From Verrucomicrobiia bacterium (GTDB lineage: Bacteria; Verrucomicrobiota; Verrucomicrobiia; Verrucomicrobiales; Akkermansiaceae), in the NCBI GenBank assembly GCA_030432565.1, contig JAUIGV010000044.1, positions 1-37,415 of the forward strand: DNA of 37,415 bases, read 5' to 3'. Below are positions 1 through 8,597 of the stretch, one piece after another. Below the pieces are notes generated by a model. The model was not told where the DNA came from. It ran no database searches and saw only the letters and a program-made list of their open reading frames with translations. How positions within the stretch are numbered: the first letter of the stretch is position 1; each line of letters begins with the position of its first letter. The translations under genes were made by a program, and so were the position numbers.

Positions 1-356
1 GAATACCTCCTTTGTTGATTTGAATCAGTGCCCTGATGATCTTGCAACTCTTTGATCAGGGTCGAGAGCTCTGCAGCGGTTGTGTCAGCTAGGATTTTCA
101 GTAATTCACTGACCGTATGATTTCGTTCACCATCCTCCAAAGCTGTGAGGTAGTCTTCCAGCTGTTGTCGTAATTTGATAGTTTTCGTCGATGAAATTAA
201 GCGATTCGCTGCAGTCTGAATTTGCGGGGATAAAGACTGGTTTTCCGGGGAACGGGCTTCGTTGATTTGGTGTTGAAGGTATCGGTTATTGCTCCATTGC
301 ATCATCAACGAGGCAAGCCCGATGAAGGTGATGATGAGTAGGGGTGCGATTTTCAT
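1..356 (-). CDS. Partial membrane-anchored protein, likely repeat-family member
   Basis: Reading the minus strand from an ATG at 356 gives an open frame of 118 codons that runs off the window start, so the C-terminus is missing. It opens with one hydrophobic segment (MKIAPLLIITFIGLASLMM), then a polar linker and a helical stretch with the pattern SELLKILADTTAAELSTLI. This is the same plan (N-terminal anchor, linker, paired helices) as the proteins at 365, 8598 and 10540, and its helical stretch resembles their first repeat. It begins 8 nt after the stop of the upstream gene, so it is probably the third gene of the phosphatase operon. I do not recognise a function; membership of the repeat family is inference from layout and weak similarity. 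Confidence 0.6.
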   Translation of the reverse strand, partial: MKIAPLLIITFIGLASLMMQWSNNRYLQHQINEARSPENQSLSPQIQTAANRLISSTKTIKLRQQLEDYLTALEDGERNHTVSELLKILADTTAAELSTLIKELQDHQGTDSNQQRRY

Positions 357-364
357 CTGGGCTA

Positions 365-1645
365 CTATTTAAATGGATCGTTTGAGAATGGATTCGTTCC
401 AAGGAACTCGTCGGCGCGCGCGCGGATTTGTGGGTCCGAGATCTCGTTGGCCACTCGTTCGGCTTCCTTTGGGTGAGTGGTTGATTCGAGAACCCGAGCT
501 GCAGCGAGGAGTTCCAGATCGCGCTTCTGCCCCGGCGCTTGCGCGATCCTCTTATTCAAGTCATCGGTAAATGAATCTTGAGCCATTTGGCCACGAAAAG
601 AACTTTCGAGGGCGTTGATTCGTTCTTCGGTTTCTGGAATTTGTTCATTGAGCCAATCCATCCGTTCCGTGAATGGCATGTCAGTTTTTGCGGCGATGAT
701 GGTCGCCATTTTTTTGCCGAAGTCGGCTTGGTTTTGAAGCGACTTCAAGAGCTCAACACTTTTCATGGGGTCTCCAGTGGCTTTGGTGTAGTCCTGCCAG
801 GGATTTGGAACGGCTGAGTTGAAAGGGTTTATTTGGTCGACAGCGGTTTCGAGAAATTTACCCAGTAATCGAGTGTCATCGTTAGCCACCGCATCATAGA
901 CTGTGAGCGGAATGAGCACCTTCCCGGCTTCTGCACGCTCGGCTTGGCGGGTTTCTTTTGAAAATAGGTTCACCGCGAGATCGAGGTTTTGGGGAGCCAC
1001 TCCTTCGAGGAGGGCGGCAAAGGCAAGCGCTTGATTTTTACGATCCGAAATTGATCCGTTTTTAAAATCGTTTGGATCTGTTTTTCCTTCAAACCAGGCG
1101 ACCGCAGCCTTGGGATCTGAAGAAGCCCATTCCCTTAGCTTTGCGGAAAGGCTGCGGTCGAAGCGTGCCGACTTGATTGCCTCATCAAAGTAAGTTCCGG
1201 GATCTTGGTCGGAGACTGCAATCTCAGCTTGAGAAATTAGATTCTCGAGAGACTCAAAAGTGTATCGATCCAGTTTGGGGAGTTTGCGTAGGTCTGCGCG
1301 GAGGGTTCGGAGTTCTTCAAGAGATAATTGATTGAGCTGATAACTTAATGCGTAAATGTCGAACAAGTGCCCGGTTTCTTGAGCTGAAAAAAATGATCTT
1401 AAAAGTGAGCCTGCATTTCTGACATCGGGGCCTTGTTGAAGGAGCCGGCCAACGGTCATTTCGCGTTGATTAAAACGCCCTCGATCACTGGTTTGGCGCT
1501 CGCTGAGATTTCCTGAAGCACGGGAGCGACCTTGTTCCAATTCTCCGGCGAGTTCCGCATTTTCTCTTGCGAGATAAATCGAAGGGATCGCAAAAATGGC
1601 AGCGAGGAGGGCTGAAGCGACGATTGTGTGGCGGCGGGATTTCAT
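365..1645 (-). CDS. Membrane-anchored helical-repeat protein, function unknown
   Basis: 426 residues from the chosen ATG at 1645, which reads MKSRRHTIVASALLAAIFAI: a short basic N-terminus and one membrane segment, as in a membrane-anchored periplasmic protein. A longer reading from a GTG at 1741 would overlap the upstream phosphatase gene and adds only a Pro/Ser-rich stretch, so I prefer 1645. The remainder is almost all predicted helix. One clear repeat unit, EWASSDPKAAVAWFEGK, matches the Trp-Ala/Asp-Pro/Ala-Trp signature of the proteins at 8598 and 10540; the other units are more diverged. It starts 10 nt after the stop of the PhoD-type gene and 8 nt before the next gene, so an operon is likely. 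No catalytic motif is seen; a scaffold or protein-binding solenoid is only a guess. Confidence 0.75.
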   Translation of the reverse strand: MKSRRHTIVASALLAAIFAIPSIYLARENAELAGELEQGRSRASGNLSERQTSDRGRFNQREMTVGRLLQQGPDVRNAGSLLRSFFSAQETGHLFDIYALSYQLNQLSLEELRTLRADLRKLPKLDRYTFESLENLISQAEIAVSDQDPGTYFDEAIKSARFDRSLSAKLREWASSDPKAAVAWFEGKTDPNDFKNGSISDRKNQALAFAALLEGVAPQNLDLAVNLFSKETRQAERAEAGKVLIPLTVYDAVANDDTRLLGKFLETAVDQINPFNSAVPNPWQDYTKATGDPMKSVELLKSLQNQADFGKKMATIIAAKTDMPFTERMDWLNEQIPETEERINALESSFRGQMAQDSFTDDLNKRIAQAPGQKRDLELLAAARVLESTTHPKEAERVANEISDPQIRARADEFLGTNPFSNDPFK

Positions 1646-1655
1646 GTCCGCTTTG

Positions 1656-3230
1656 TTAGGCGGAGTGGATGATGGGCTTGCCGGCTTCGACGACGAATTT
1701 GGCGCGGGAGCTGGTGACGCCGTCGGGCTTTTTAACGTCACTGATCACCTTGTAGTCTGCGGTGTAGGTCTTCGCGGTAACATCGCATATGATGTAGCCA
1801 CGCTCGCGGTTGTGAAATTTATTGCAGGGATTGCGGTCGCTGAGATCGTAGGCTTGGGATGTGCCGTTTCCACCGCTGGAAAGGGAGGTGGTGACGAATT
1901 CGGTGGCGATGGTCGGGAGGTCGGGCTTGAGATCATCGACGCGTAATTCATTCGCCCAGTTTGAGTGAATATCACCAGTGAGGACGACGGTGTTGGAGAT
2001 CTTGTGATCGCGAATGTGTTCGAGGAGTTTTTGGCGCTCCGCGGCGTAGCCGGGCCATTGGTCCATGGAGTAGGCTGCTGTGGCGCCTGCAGTGTTGCGA
2101 TCGACCAGGGCCATCATGACTTGCTGGGCGAGGATGTTCCAGGTGGCGGTCGAGGATTCGAGTGAATCGAAGAGCCACTTGCGCTGCTCCCGGCCGAGGA
2201 GGGTGTTGCGCGGATTGAGAGCCTCTTCGTTGAGCGGGCCACGACCATCGTTGTTCGGTTGGTTGGTGCGGTATTGCCGCGTATCGAGAACAGAAAATTC
2301 GGCGAGCCTTCCAAAGTTGCCCTTACGATAGAGCTGCATGTGCGGCCCCTTCGGAAGGGAGGTCGTCCGGAGCGGCATCATTTCGTAGTAGGCCTGGTAG
2401 GCGTTGGCCCGGCGCAGGAGCAGTTGGGCCGGGGTGACGCCGCGTTGTTCAGAGATGTCGTTGGCGTAATTGTTATCAACTTCGTGATCGTCCCAGGTGA
2501 GGAACCAAGGGCAGGCCGCGTGCATGGCCTGGAGATCGGGGTCTGTTCTGTATTGGCTGTATCGAAGGCGGTATTGTTCGAGCGTTTCGATTTCGGGCCC
2601 GAGATGGCGGCGGACGTTGCCTCCTTTTCCTGCCGCGTATTCGTAAATGTAATCGCCGAGGTGGAAGACGAGGTCGGGCTGGTCGCGCTTCATTTGCTGG
2701 TAAGCGGTGAAGAGTCCTTGTTCCCAATGTTGGCAGGAGGTGACCGCGAAGCGGAGCTTTTCCGGATTGGCATCCGGCGTGGGCAGGGTGCGGGTGCGGC
2801 CGGTCGCGCTGGTGGCATCACCCGACTGAAAGCGATAGTAATACCAGTGATCGGGTTTGAGACCTTTTGCTTCGATATGGATCGAGAAACCAAGCGCGGA
2901 AGTTGCGGTGGTTTTACCGGACGTGATGACCTTTTTGAAGGAATCGTCGTTCGCGATTTCCCAGCGCACTTCGACTGGTTGGTCGGGCATGCCGCCACCA
3001 GTTTCGAGTGGTTTGGGGCCGAGGCGTGTCCAGAGAATGACGCTCTCATGATCCGGGTCGCCGGAGGCCACTCCCATCGAGAATGGATCGGCCGAAAAAT
3101 TAACTTTTTTTGGGGTTCCTGCGGTTTGGCCGAGCAGAGGAATTGCGGAGAGGGAGGCGGCGTAGGACAGGAAGAGTCGTCGTGAAAGGCGACCTTCGTG
3201 TTGGAGGGCGGCGGGAAGTTGGTCGAACAT
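1656..3230 (-). CDS. phoD: PhoD-family alkaline phosphatase (Tat-exported)
   Basis: 524 residues. The N-terminus carries a twin-arginine motif SRRLFL (residues 16-21) followed by a hydrophobic stretch, so export in folded form is expected. A PhoD N-terminal beta domain spans roughly 45-150 and the metallophosphatase domain 158-490. Visible metal-site motifs are SCQ (165-167), FHLGDYIYEY (189-198), WDDHEVDNNY (246-255) and GDIHSNWANEL (419-429). These are the conserved elements of the Fe/Ca-dependent PhoD phosphodiesterase/phosphomonoesterase family, which releases phosphate from organic esters outside the cytoplasm. It is the first gene of a minus-strand group with two membrane-anchored repeat proteins, and is divergent from prc. 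Some family members are phospholipase D-like phosphodiesterases, so the exact substrate is open. Confidence 0.93.
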   Translation of the reverse strand: MFDQLPAALQHEGRLSRRLFLSYAASLSAIPLLGQTAGTPKKVNFSADPFSMGVASGDPDHESVILWTRLGPKPLETGGGMPDQPVEVRWEIANDDSFKKVITSGKTTATSALGFSIHIEAKGLKPDHWYYYRFQSGDATSATGRTRTLPTPDANPEKLRFAVTSCQHWEQGLFTAYQQMKRDQPDLVFHLGDYIYEYAAGKGGNVRRHLGPEIETLEQYRLRYSQYRTDPDLQAMHAACPWFLTWDDHEVDNNYANDISEQRGVTPAQLLLRRANAYQAYYEMMPLRTTSLPKGPHMQLYRKGNFGRLAEFSVLDTRQYRTNQPNNDGRGPLNEEALNPRNTLLGREQRKWLFDSLESSTATWNILAQQVMMALVDRNTAGATAAYSMDQWPGYAAERQKLLEHIRDHKISNTVVLTGDIHSNWANELRVDDLKPDLPTIATEFVTTSLSSGGNGTSQAYDLSDRNPCNKFHNRERGYIICDVTAKTYTADYKVISDVKKPDGVTSSRAKFVVEAGKPIIHSA

Positions 3231-3271
3231 AAGTTAAAGATTCCCGCGATACTGAGCGTAGTCTCACTCGT

Positions 3272-3291
3272 TGTCACTCCAAGAAGTGACA
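3272..3291. promoter_or_regulatory. Inverted repeat between divergent phoD and prc
   Basis: TGTCACT, six bases, AGTGACA: a perfect 7-bp inverted repeat in the 130-nt gap between the two divergent genes. A related TCTCACT lies 10 nt to the left (3262-3268), giving a pair of direct repeats. It may be a binding site for a regulator of phoD, prc or both. A PhoB box would have an 11-bp period, so I do not call it one. Confidence 0.25.
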
Positions 3292-3360
3292 CACATTGAT
3301 TGCCCGGCATCGCTTCCCGGTGGAGCAGTCGGGTTGTCTCCCCCCAAATATCCCCCCCTT

Positions 3361-5586
3361 ATGTTGAATTTTCGCAAACTGACGACTGTTGTGGCCTTGG
3401 CTGCCGGGATTTTCTCGGCAGCGCCAGCCCGTGGAGCGGACTTTGAGCTCGTTGGCCGGGAGTTGGTGCGGATGCTCCAGAACGGCCATTATGCGCGCCT
3501 GGCATTCAACGAAGATTTAAGTCGTCGATTTCTGGAGCGATATCTGGACTCGCTCGACGGAGATAAAATCTACTTTTTGGATCGGGAAGTGGTGGAGTAC
3601 AAGCGCCGCTACGAGCGGGTTCTACATGATCGGATCAGCACCAAGTCCATCATGCCGGTGGCGAAAAGTATCCACGATGTCTACCGGGGGCGCGTCACCG
3701 CCCGCGTGACTTACGTGAAGTATCTTCTCCTGACCAAGGAGTTTTCCTTCGAGGAAAAGAGGAGTATCATTGAGGACCGCAGTCAGGCTTCCCGGCCCAC
3801 CGATGGTCTGGAACTCCAAAAACTTTGGAGTGATAATCTGGAGAATCTCCTGCTTTCCGAAATGGTGCGCCGCGAGCGCCTCAAGGCCCGGGCCCTTGAA
3901 GCGGGAAAGCCGGATCCATTTCGGAAGAAGCCCTCCGCGAAGAAGACCGTTGAGCTCAAATTTGATCGATTGCTTAAGGCGATCGAGGAGATGAAGGACG
4001 AGGATATTGCCAATTACTTTTTCTCGGCGGTGACCAAGGCTTATGATCCGCACAGCGAATATTTTAGTGCGAATGAAATGGCGCAGTTTAAGATTGATGT
4101 CAGCAACGAGTTGGTGGGGATCGGGGCGAGGCTGGATAGCAACGACAACGGTGAAATTGAAATCAAGGGAATCGTGAATGATGGCCCGGCCGATCGTCAG
4201 GGCGATTTAAAGCTGGGGGATCGGATCATCGCAGTGTCGGCCAGGAATGATGGCAAGTGGAAGGATGTTATTTTCAAATCGATCGACAGGGTCATCGAAG
4301 ATGTTTTGGGAGAGGAAGGTCTTCCGGTTGGCTTGCGTGTCAGGCGTGAAGTGGATGGAGAAGATCAGGTGATCGACATCGCCATTCCGCGGGGAGTGGT
4401 GACGATGAAGGATGAACTCACCACCGCCCGGATCTACGACTATCAACAAGGCGAACGATCCCTGCGCCTGGCGGTGATGACGATTCCGTCGTTTTACTTT
4501 GATTTTGATGACTCGGGGAGTCGCGTCTCGGTGGATGTCGAGCGCTTGTTGGAACGGCTCAAGCAGGAAAAAGTGGACGGACTTGTCCTTGATTTGCGGG
4601 ACAATACGGGAGGATCACTTCCGGAGGTCCAGCGCCTCACCGGCTTCTTCACGGGACGTGGTCCGGTGGTGCAGGTGCGTTCAAAAAGCGGTCAGATTCG
4701 CGCGCTCAATTCTCTTCATCGCAAGCCTCTGTACGATGGTCCCCTAATCGTTTTGACCAACAAGAATAGTGCTTCGGCAACCGAGATTCTCGCAGGTGCA
4801 CTGCAGGATTATAACCGCGCGGTCGTGGTTGGCGCGCCCTCAACCTACGGGAAAGGGACCGTCCAGAAAACGATGGATATTTCCGATTACATGCCCATTC
4901 TTGCCGATCGTGAAGGGGCGGGTTGGTTGAAGTTGACCTTCCAGAAGTATTACCGGGTTTCCGGAAGCTCGGTCCAAATCAAGGGCGTGATTCCGGATCT
5001 GATATTGCCTGATCTCAGTGACGCTTACGAGAAGGGGGAGGGGTTCAAGAAGTATGCTCTTCCGCACGATATCATTCGCCGGAGCCCGAACTTCAAACCA
5101 TTTGATCGGGGCGGACTTTTTATCGAAAAACTTGCGCAGAAGAGCAGCCAGCGGGTGGAGACCGGGCAGTATTTTAAGTATCTGCGCACTGACATCGATA
5201 GGGCCAGGAAGGAGCGAGAGAAAAATTTAATCTCGCTCAATTTTGAAGAGAGGTTGGCCGAGCTGAAAGAGGAGGAAGAACGGCGCGCCCTGCGAATGCA
5301 GGAGCGGGCCGAACGCTTTGCGGAAATCGAAAAAAAAGACCAAAAGGAATTTAAGATTTACCGACTCACGCTGGATGATGTGAACTCCGGGCAACTTCCT
5401 TTGGTCGACCCCAAGGACGAATCAGACGATTATATTCGCCGTGCCGTCGATGAGATCGCGGATCTTGAGGAGGCTCTAAAATGGCCCAGTGGAATCGACG
5501 CGATAAAACGCGAAGGTTTGCACGTGTTGCGTGACCTGATTGAAGCCATTGAGTCGGAGGCAATCGCCAAGGTCGACGGCGAGTAG
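3361..5586 (+). CDS. prc: Tail-specific (C-terminal processing) protease Prc, S41 family
   Basis: 741 residues from the ATG at 3361, which gives a clean signal peptide ending near APARGA (about residue 24). An upstream ATG at 3271 is in frame, but would put a proline-rich stretch before the signal, so it is rejected. The order is that of E. coli Tsp/Prc: an N-terminal helical domain to about 200, a PDZ domain (about 250-345), the S41 core with a serine in NSASATE (Ser470/Ser472) and the lysine in TYGKGTVQ (Lys498), and a C-terminal DUF3340-like charged helical region. Such enzymes degrade or trim periplasmic proteins by recognising non-polar C-termini. It converges on the DUF1549 lipoprotein gene with only 2 nt between stops. 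No Shine-Dalgarno sequence is seen before the start. Confidence 0.94.
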   Translation: MLNFRKLTTVVALAAGIFSAAPARGADFELVGRELVRMLQNGHYARLAFNEDLSRRFLERYLDSLDGDKIYFLDREVVEYKRRYERVLHDRISTKSIMPVAKSIHDVYRGRVTARVTYVKYLLLTKEFSFEEKRSIIEDRSQASRPTDGLELQKLWSDNLENLLLSEMVRRERLKARALEAGKPDPFRKKPSAKKTVELKFDRLLKAIEEMKDEDIANYFFSAVTKAYDPHSEYFSANEMAQFKIDVSNELVGIGARLDSNDNGEIEIKGIVNDGPADRQGDLKLGDRIIAVSARNDGKWKDVIFKSIDRVIEDVLGEEGLPVGLRVRREVDGEDQVIDIAIPRGVVTMKDELTTARIYDYQQGERSLRLAVMTIPSFYFDFDDSGSRVSVDVERLLERLKQEKVDGLVLDLRDNTGGSLPEVQRLTGFFTGRGPVVQVRSKSGQIRALNSLHRKPLYDGPLIVLTNKNSASATEILAGALQDYNRAVVVGAPSTYGKGTVQKTMDISDYMPILADREGAGWLKLTFQKYYRVSGSSVQIKGVIPDLILPDLSDAYEKGEGFKKYALPHDIIRRSPNFKPFDRGGLFIEKLAQKSSQRVETGQYFKYLRTDIDRARKEREKNLISLNFEERLAELKEEEERRALRMQERAERFAEIEKKDQKEFKIYRLTLDDVNSGQLPLVDPKDESDDYIRRAVDEIADLEEALKWPSGIDAIKREGLHVLRDLIEAIESEAIAKVDGE

Positions 5587-5588
5587 GA

Positions 5589-7466
5589 TTACTTTTCGGG
5601 GCGGGGGCAGGCCACCGGTTGGTGCTCAAGTTGGGGCCACTCTCCAAGCCATGTTTTTGACGCGGTGATCACTTCGCCAAGTTTGACGAGGTCGAAGTTT
5701 GAGCTTTTGAGTTGTGAGGCGAGCCACTCGAGGACTTCCGGGTTCAGCGGCGGCAGATCGCTGAACCCGAGACCGTGGGCAAGAGGCGATCCGAAGTGCT
5801 GTCTCCAGACTTCGTTTGCGAGGGAGCGAGCAAGGAGGTCTCGGTTGAGTCCGCGGGCGAACTCGAGGCGGTCTTTTGGGAGTGAGGAATCCCGGAGGGA
5901 TTCCGATTTGGGAGTGCCGCTCATGACGAGATAGACCGGCAGCCTGTTTTCTATTTCGAGAAGCGCTTCGTTCAGTTTTCGAAGTTGGGCATTCCTGGCA
6001 GTGATCTCGTTGGCGAAGTGCCTTTGGAAAAAAATCCGAAGCTCCTCCGGGGTCGCGTTTCCGAGGCTGGTGCCGTCGAAGAGTTGTCGAATTCCGATTT
6101 GGGTCAGGGGGGTGCCATAAATCTGGAGTTCGTCGAGGGTGATTCCCGCACCTGCAAAATTCCATACGGCATCACCGGTGAGGACCTGCTGGAAGAGTGA
6201 AGACCCGGGTTGGGTGGTGTCGATGGCGTGGCCGTTTAGGTACAGTTTGAGGCCCCGGGCTTGGCGACTGCCATCATACGTGACCGCCAAATGCGCCCAA
6301 CGACCGGGGGTGAGAACAGGAGCTTTCGATGTGACGGCGATTGCGAATTGCGGCCAGACCTTGACCCAGCGCGCCTGGAGTCTGCCTTCGAGGAGGCGGA
6401 GTTCAAATCCACGGTCTCGCTTGCCGATGGTGAGGATGGGAGTGTCGGCGAGGGCCTGTTCTTTGGCCTGTATCCAGGCTGAAATTGTGAAGGGATCCAA
6501 CTCCGAGGCGATTGGCACGTCGTTGAGAGTGAGCTTGTTTTTCCCATCGAAATAAATCCCAAGCCCATGGGCTCCGGCTTCTGAAATGAGCTGGTTTCCG
6601 TTTGCGGAAATGCGGTCGATGGGAGCAAGATTCGTAAGTTGGCGGTCGTCGAATGAGTAGGCCGCGAGGAGACCGGGAAGTTGCGGGGTGTTGCCGGCAG
6701 ACTCCTTCCAGAGATCGAACTCTTTGGCCGGGACCGGTATGGGATTGCGGGCTTCTGCGATCGCTGATTGCAGTTCGGCGATGCGTTGCGCGTCCTTCTC
6801 GCTTCGCTCAATGTAGAGGGGTGGCAGGGCCTTTGGAAGATGGTCGTAGGGTGTGGTGAAAAGCTCCTTGAAAGCCTGATACCGGGCGGTTGACCATTGT
6901 TCTGCCGGATGGTCATGGCACCTGGCGCAGTCAACACGCACGCCCATAAATTCGCGGGCGACCTTTTCAATTCGCCACTCCGGGGTGTCATCGCCCTTTC
7001 TTAAGTAGCCGGTGGAAATCGTGCGGCGACGGTCTTCCATGAGATCGCCTGCGAGAAGATCTGCGACCGGGGCGGTGAACATGGGAGGGACTTTTTTTCG
7101 CTTGGCCGGCAGGAGGCGGCCGGGAGATTTGATCAGGTCATCGAGCGAACGGGCTTTGATGGTCCGCAAGGGAAGTCCGGCCCAATGGGGATCGATGATT
7201 GAACCTTGTTTGACCCAGAGTTTGACGAATTCCGGAGTCTCGAATCTGGTGTCGTCCCGGTGGTCGTGAAGCGGGTCCCAATCTCCGGGAGCGTGGAGCG
7301 GGAGATTTCCGTGGCAAGCGAGACAGTTCTTGATGAACCAGGGTCGGACTTCGAGTGAGTAGGAGATCCTGGCCGGTGGTGGTGCAGGCGGCTTCGATTC
7401 GGGTTCATCCTGACATCCCGTCAGCAGAATAATGAGGATGAAGGCGGAAATGATGCGCACGGGCAC
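5589..7466 (-). CDS. DUF1549/LamG/DUF1553 cytochrome-type lipoprotein
   Basis: 625 residues starting with a lipoprotein signal (LILLTGC-type lipobox, Cys18). A cytochrome-c-like motif CLACH (Cys48-Cys51-His52) corresponds to the PSCyt1 domain. CARCH (Cys180-Cys183-His184) marks the end of a DUF1549/PSCyt2 domain. A LamG/concanavalin-like jelly roll follows (about 266-460, with WAHLAVTYDG), then a short DUF1553/PSD1 domain (about 520-610, with LANEVWRQHFG and PEVLEWLASQL). These proteins are hallmarks of Planctomycetes and Verrucomicrobia and are thought to act at the cell surface in polysaccharide or sulfated-glycan degradation, but the reaction is not established. At 625 residues it is well below the usual 900-1,100, mainly through shortened DUF1549 and DUF1553 parts, and the usual partner DUF1501 gene is absent. 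Confidence 0.88.
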   Translation of the reverse strand: MPVRIISAFILIILLTGCQDEPESKPPAPPPARISYSLEVRPWFIKNCLACHGNLPLHAPGDWDPLHDHRDDTRFETPEFVKLWVKQGSIIDPHWAGLPLRTIKARSLDDLIKSPGRLLPAKRKKVPPMFTAPVADLLAGDLMEDRRRTISTGYLRKGDDTPEWRIEKVAREFMGVRVDCARCHDHPAEQWSTARYQAFKELFTTPYDHLPKALPPLYIERSEKDAQRIAELQSAIAEARNPIPVPAKEFDLWKESAGNTPQLPGLLAAYSFDDRQLTNLAPIDRISANGNQLISEAGAHGLGIYFDGKNKLTLNDVPIASELDPFTISAWIQAKEQALADTPILTIGKRDRGFELRLLEGRLQARWVKVWPQFAIAVTSKAPVLTPGRWAHLAVTYDGSRQARGLKLYLNGHAIDTTQPGSSLFQQVLTGDAVWNFAGAGITLDELQIYGTPLTQIGIRQLFDGTSLGNATPEELRIFFQRHFANEITARNAQLRKLNEALLEIENRLPVYLVMSGTPKSESLRDSSLPKDRLEFARGLNRDLLARSLANEVWRQHFGSPLAHGLGFSDLPPLNPEVLEWLASQLKSSNFDLVKLGEVITASKTWLGEWPQLEHQPVACPRPEK

Positions 7467-7552
7467 AGATAAGTGGATTCCCCGGGTGAGGTCAATCCTG
7501 CCGCTCTTTCACCTTGAGCACCATCCCGGCAGGCATAGTCTTTCTCCAAACA

Positions 7553-7993
7553 ATGATTGTCATCGAAAACGAGAAGCCGTTTCGCCCCATCCTGGGGTAT
7601 CTTCTCGCGGCTGCGTTGATCTCTCTCACAATCGATTATTATTTTTTCGATAAACAGGACTGGTTTTTGGGTGTTGGCTATTTGGGTGTCGCGGTTTGGC
7701 TCATTCGGTCACAGAAAGAGAAGGCCGGTGAGCGGATCGCCAGAATTGAGATCGATCCGCTTTTGCTTCGGGTGTACCGCGACAACGGGATGATGAGGAA
7801 GATCGCAAATTCCGAAATCGAGGAGATCCCCATGAACGATCTCTGTGCCCGGATCGACTACCGGCGTGGAGGGTATCGACTCCAACTTCTTTTGGAGAAA
7901 AAATTTTTCACCGGTTCCACTTGGGAAGAGCTTTGCAACGAACTCCGGAAGGTCCCGGTGCCTCCTGCTAGTGATCGAGCCCCAGCTTTTTGA
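7553..7993 (+). CDS. Small membrane protein with cytoplasmic PH-like region
   Basis: 146 residues from the ATG at 7553; a TTG at 7514 is in frame upstream but adds nothing recognisable. Two hydrophobic segments lie near residues 14-35 and 40-57. A charged region follows from about 65 with alternating beta pattern (RIEIDPLLLRVYR, then RRGGYRLQLLLEKKF), which looks like a bacterial PH-type domain after a membrane hairpin. Its 3' end overlaps the end of msrA on the other strand by 26 nt. It diverges from the lipoprotein gene at 7466. I do not recognise a named family. Confidence 0.7.
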   Translation: MIVIENEKPFRPILGYLLAAALISLTIDYYFFDKQDWFLGVGYLGVAVWLIRSQKEKAGERIARIEIDPLLLRVYRDNGMMRKIANSEIEEIPMNDLCARIDYRRGGYRLQLLLEKKFFTGSTWEELCNELRKVPVPPASDRAPAF

Positions 7994-8588
7994 GCTTTGG
8001 AGTGATTTGCTGCGGGCAGTAGGGATTCTCACCCTTCATGCGGAAGTAGTAGTCCTGGTGCTCTTCTTTCGCCGGGTAGAAGGTCTCGGCGTCCCGGATG
8101 GTGGTGACGATGGGCTTGTCAAAACCGGCTTGAGCCTCTTTTTTTGAAGCCTCCGCAAGTTGCCGCTGCTCGTCCGAGTGAACGAAGATGTGGCTCATGT
8201 AGATCGGGCCTTTGTCGACGCCCTGGCCGAGTGGGTCGGTGGGATCGTGGGCTTTCCAAAACCATTTCAGGATTTCCCCGGTGGAAATTTTTTGTGGATC
8301 GAAGACGACCTGAACCACTTCGATGTGCCCCGAAGTCATTGAGTAGACATCTTCGGAAGTCGGTTTGGGAATGTGACCACCCATGAATCCCGAGGTGGCT
8401 GAAATCACTCCATCCAGCTGCTGAAAGACGGCTTCGACACACCAGTAGCAACCTCCTCCAAGGGTGATGGTTTCATGTTTCTCGGGATCGGTCGGTTCGT
8501 CGGGTTTCACGTCGACTGTCTCAGTCTTGCACGAATTGAGGAGCAATGCTGTGCTCAGGATGGCGACGATCTTAAATAGGGTTTGCAT
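7968..8588 (-). CDS. msrA: Lipoprotein peptide-methionine (S)-S-oxide reductase
   Basis: 206 residues. An N-terminal hydrophobic segment ends in LLLNSC (Cys20), a somewhat unusual lipobox, so the enzyme is probably anchored outside the cytoplasm. The MsrA core begins near residue 40. The catalytic cysteine is in GGGCYWC (Cys47), the conserved glutamate in GHIEVV (Glu90), and a C-terminal cysteine in NPYCPQQITPKL (Cys191). MsrA reduces methionine-S-sulfoxide in proteins. The usual GTQYRS element reads GPIYMS (128-133 region): the tyrosine is kept but the glutamine and arginine are replaced. It follows the repeat protein at 8598 by 9 nt, so both are probably co-transcribed. Confidence 0.93.
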   Translation of the reverse strand: MQTLFKIVAILSTALLLNSCKTETVDVKPDEPTDPEKHETITLGGGCYWCVEAVFQQLDGVISATSGFMGGHIPKPTSEDVYSMTSGHIEVVQVVFDPQKISTGEILKWFWKAHDPTDPLGQGVDKGPIYMSHIFVHSDEQRQLAEASKKEAQAGFDKPIVTTIRDAETFYPAKEEHQDYYFRMKGENPYCPQQITPKLKKLGLDH

Positions 8589-8597
8589 GGTGAAATT

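Noticed and set aside
2259-3185. Plus-strand frame of about 300 codons opposite phoD
   Set aside because: PhoD motifs are all on the other strand; the plus-strand product has no recognisable features.
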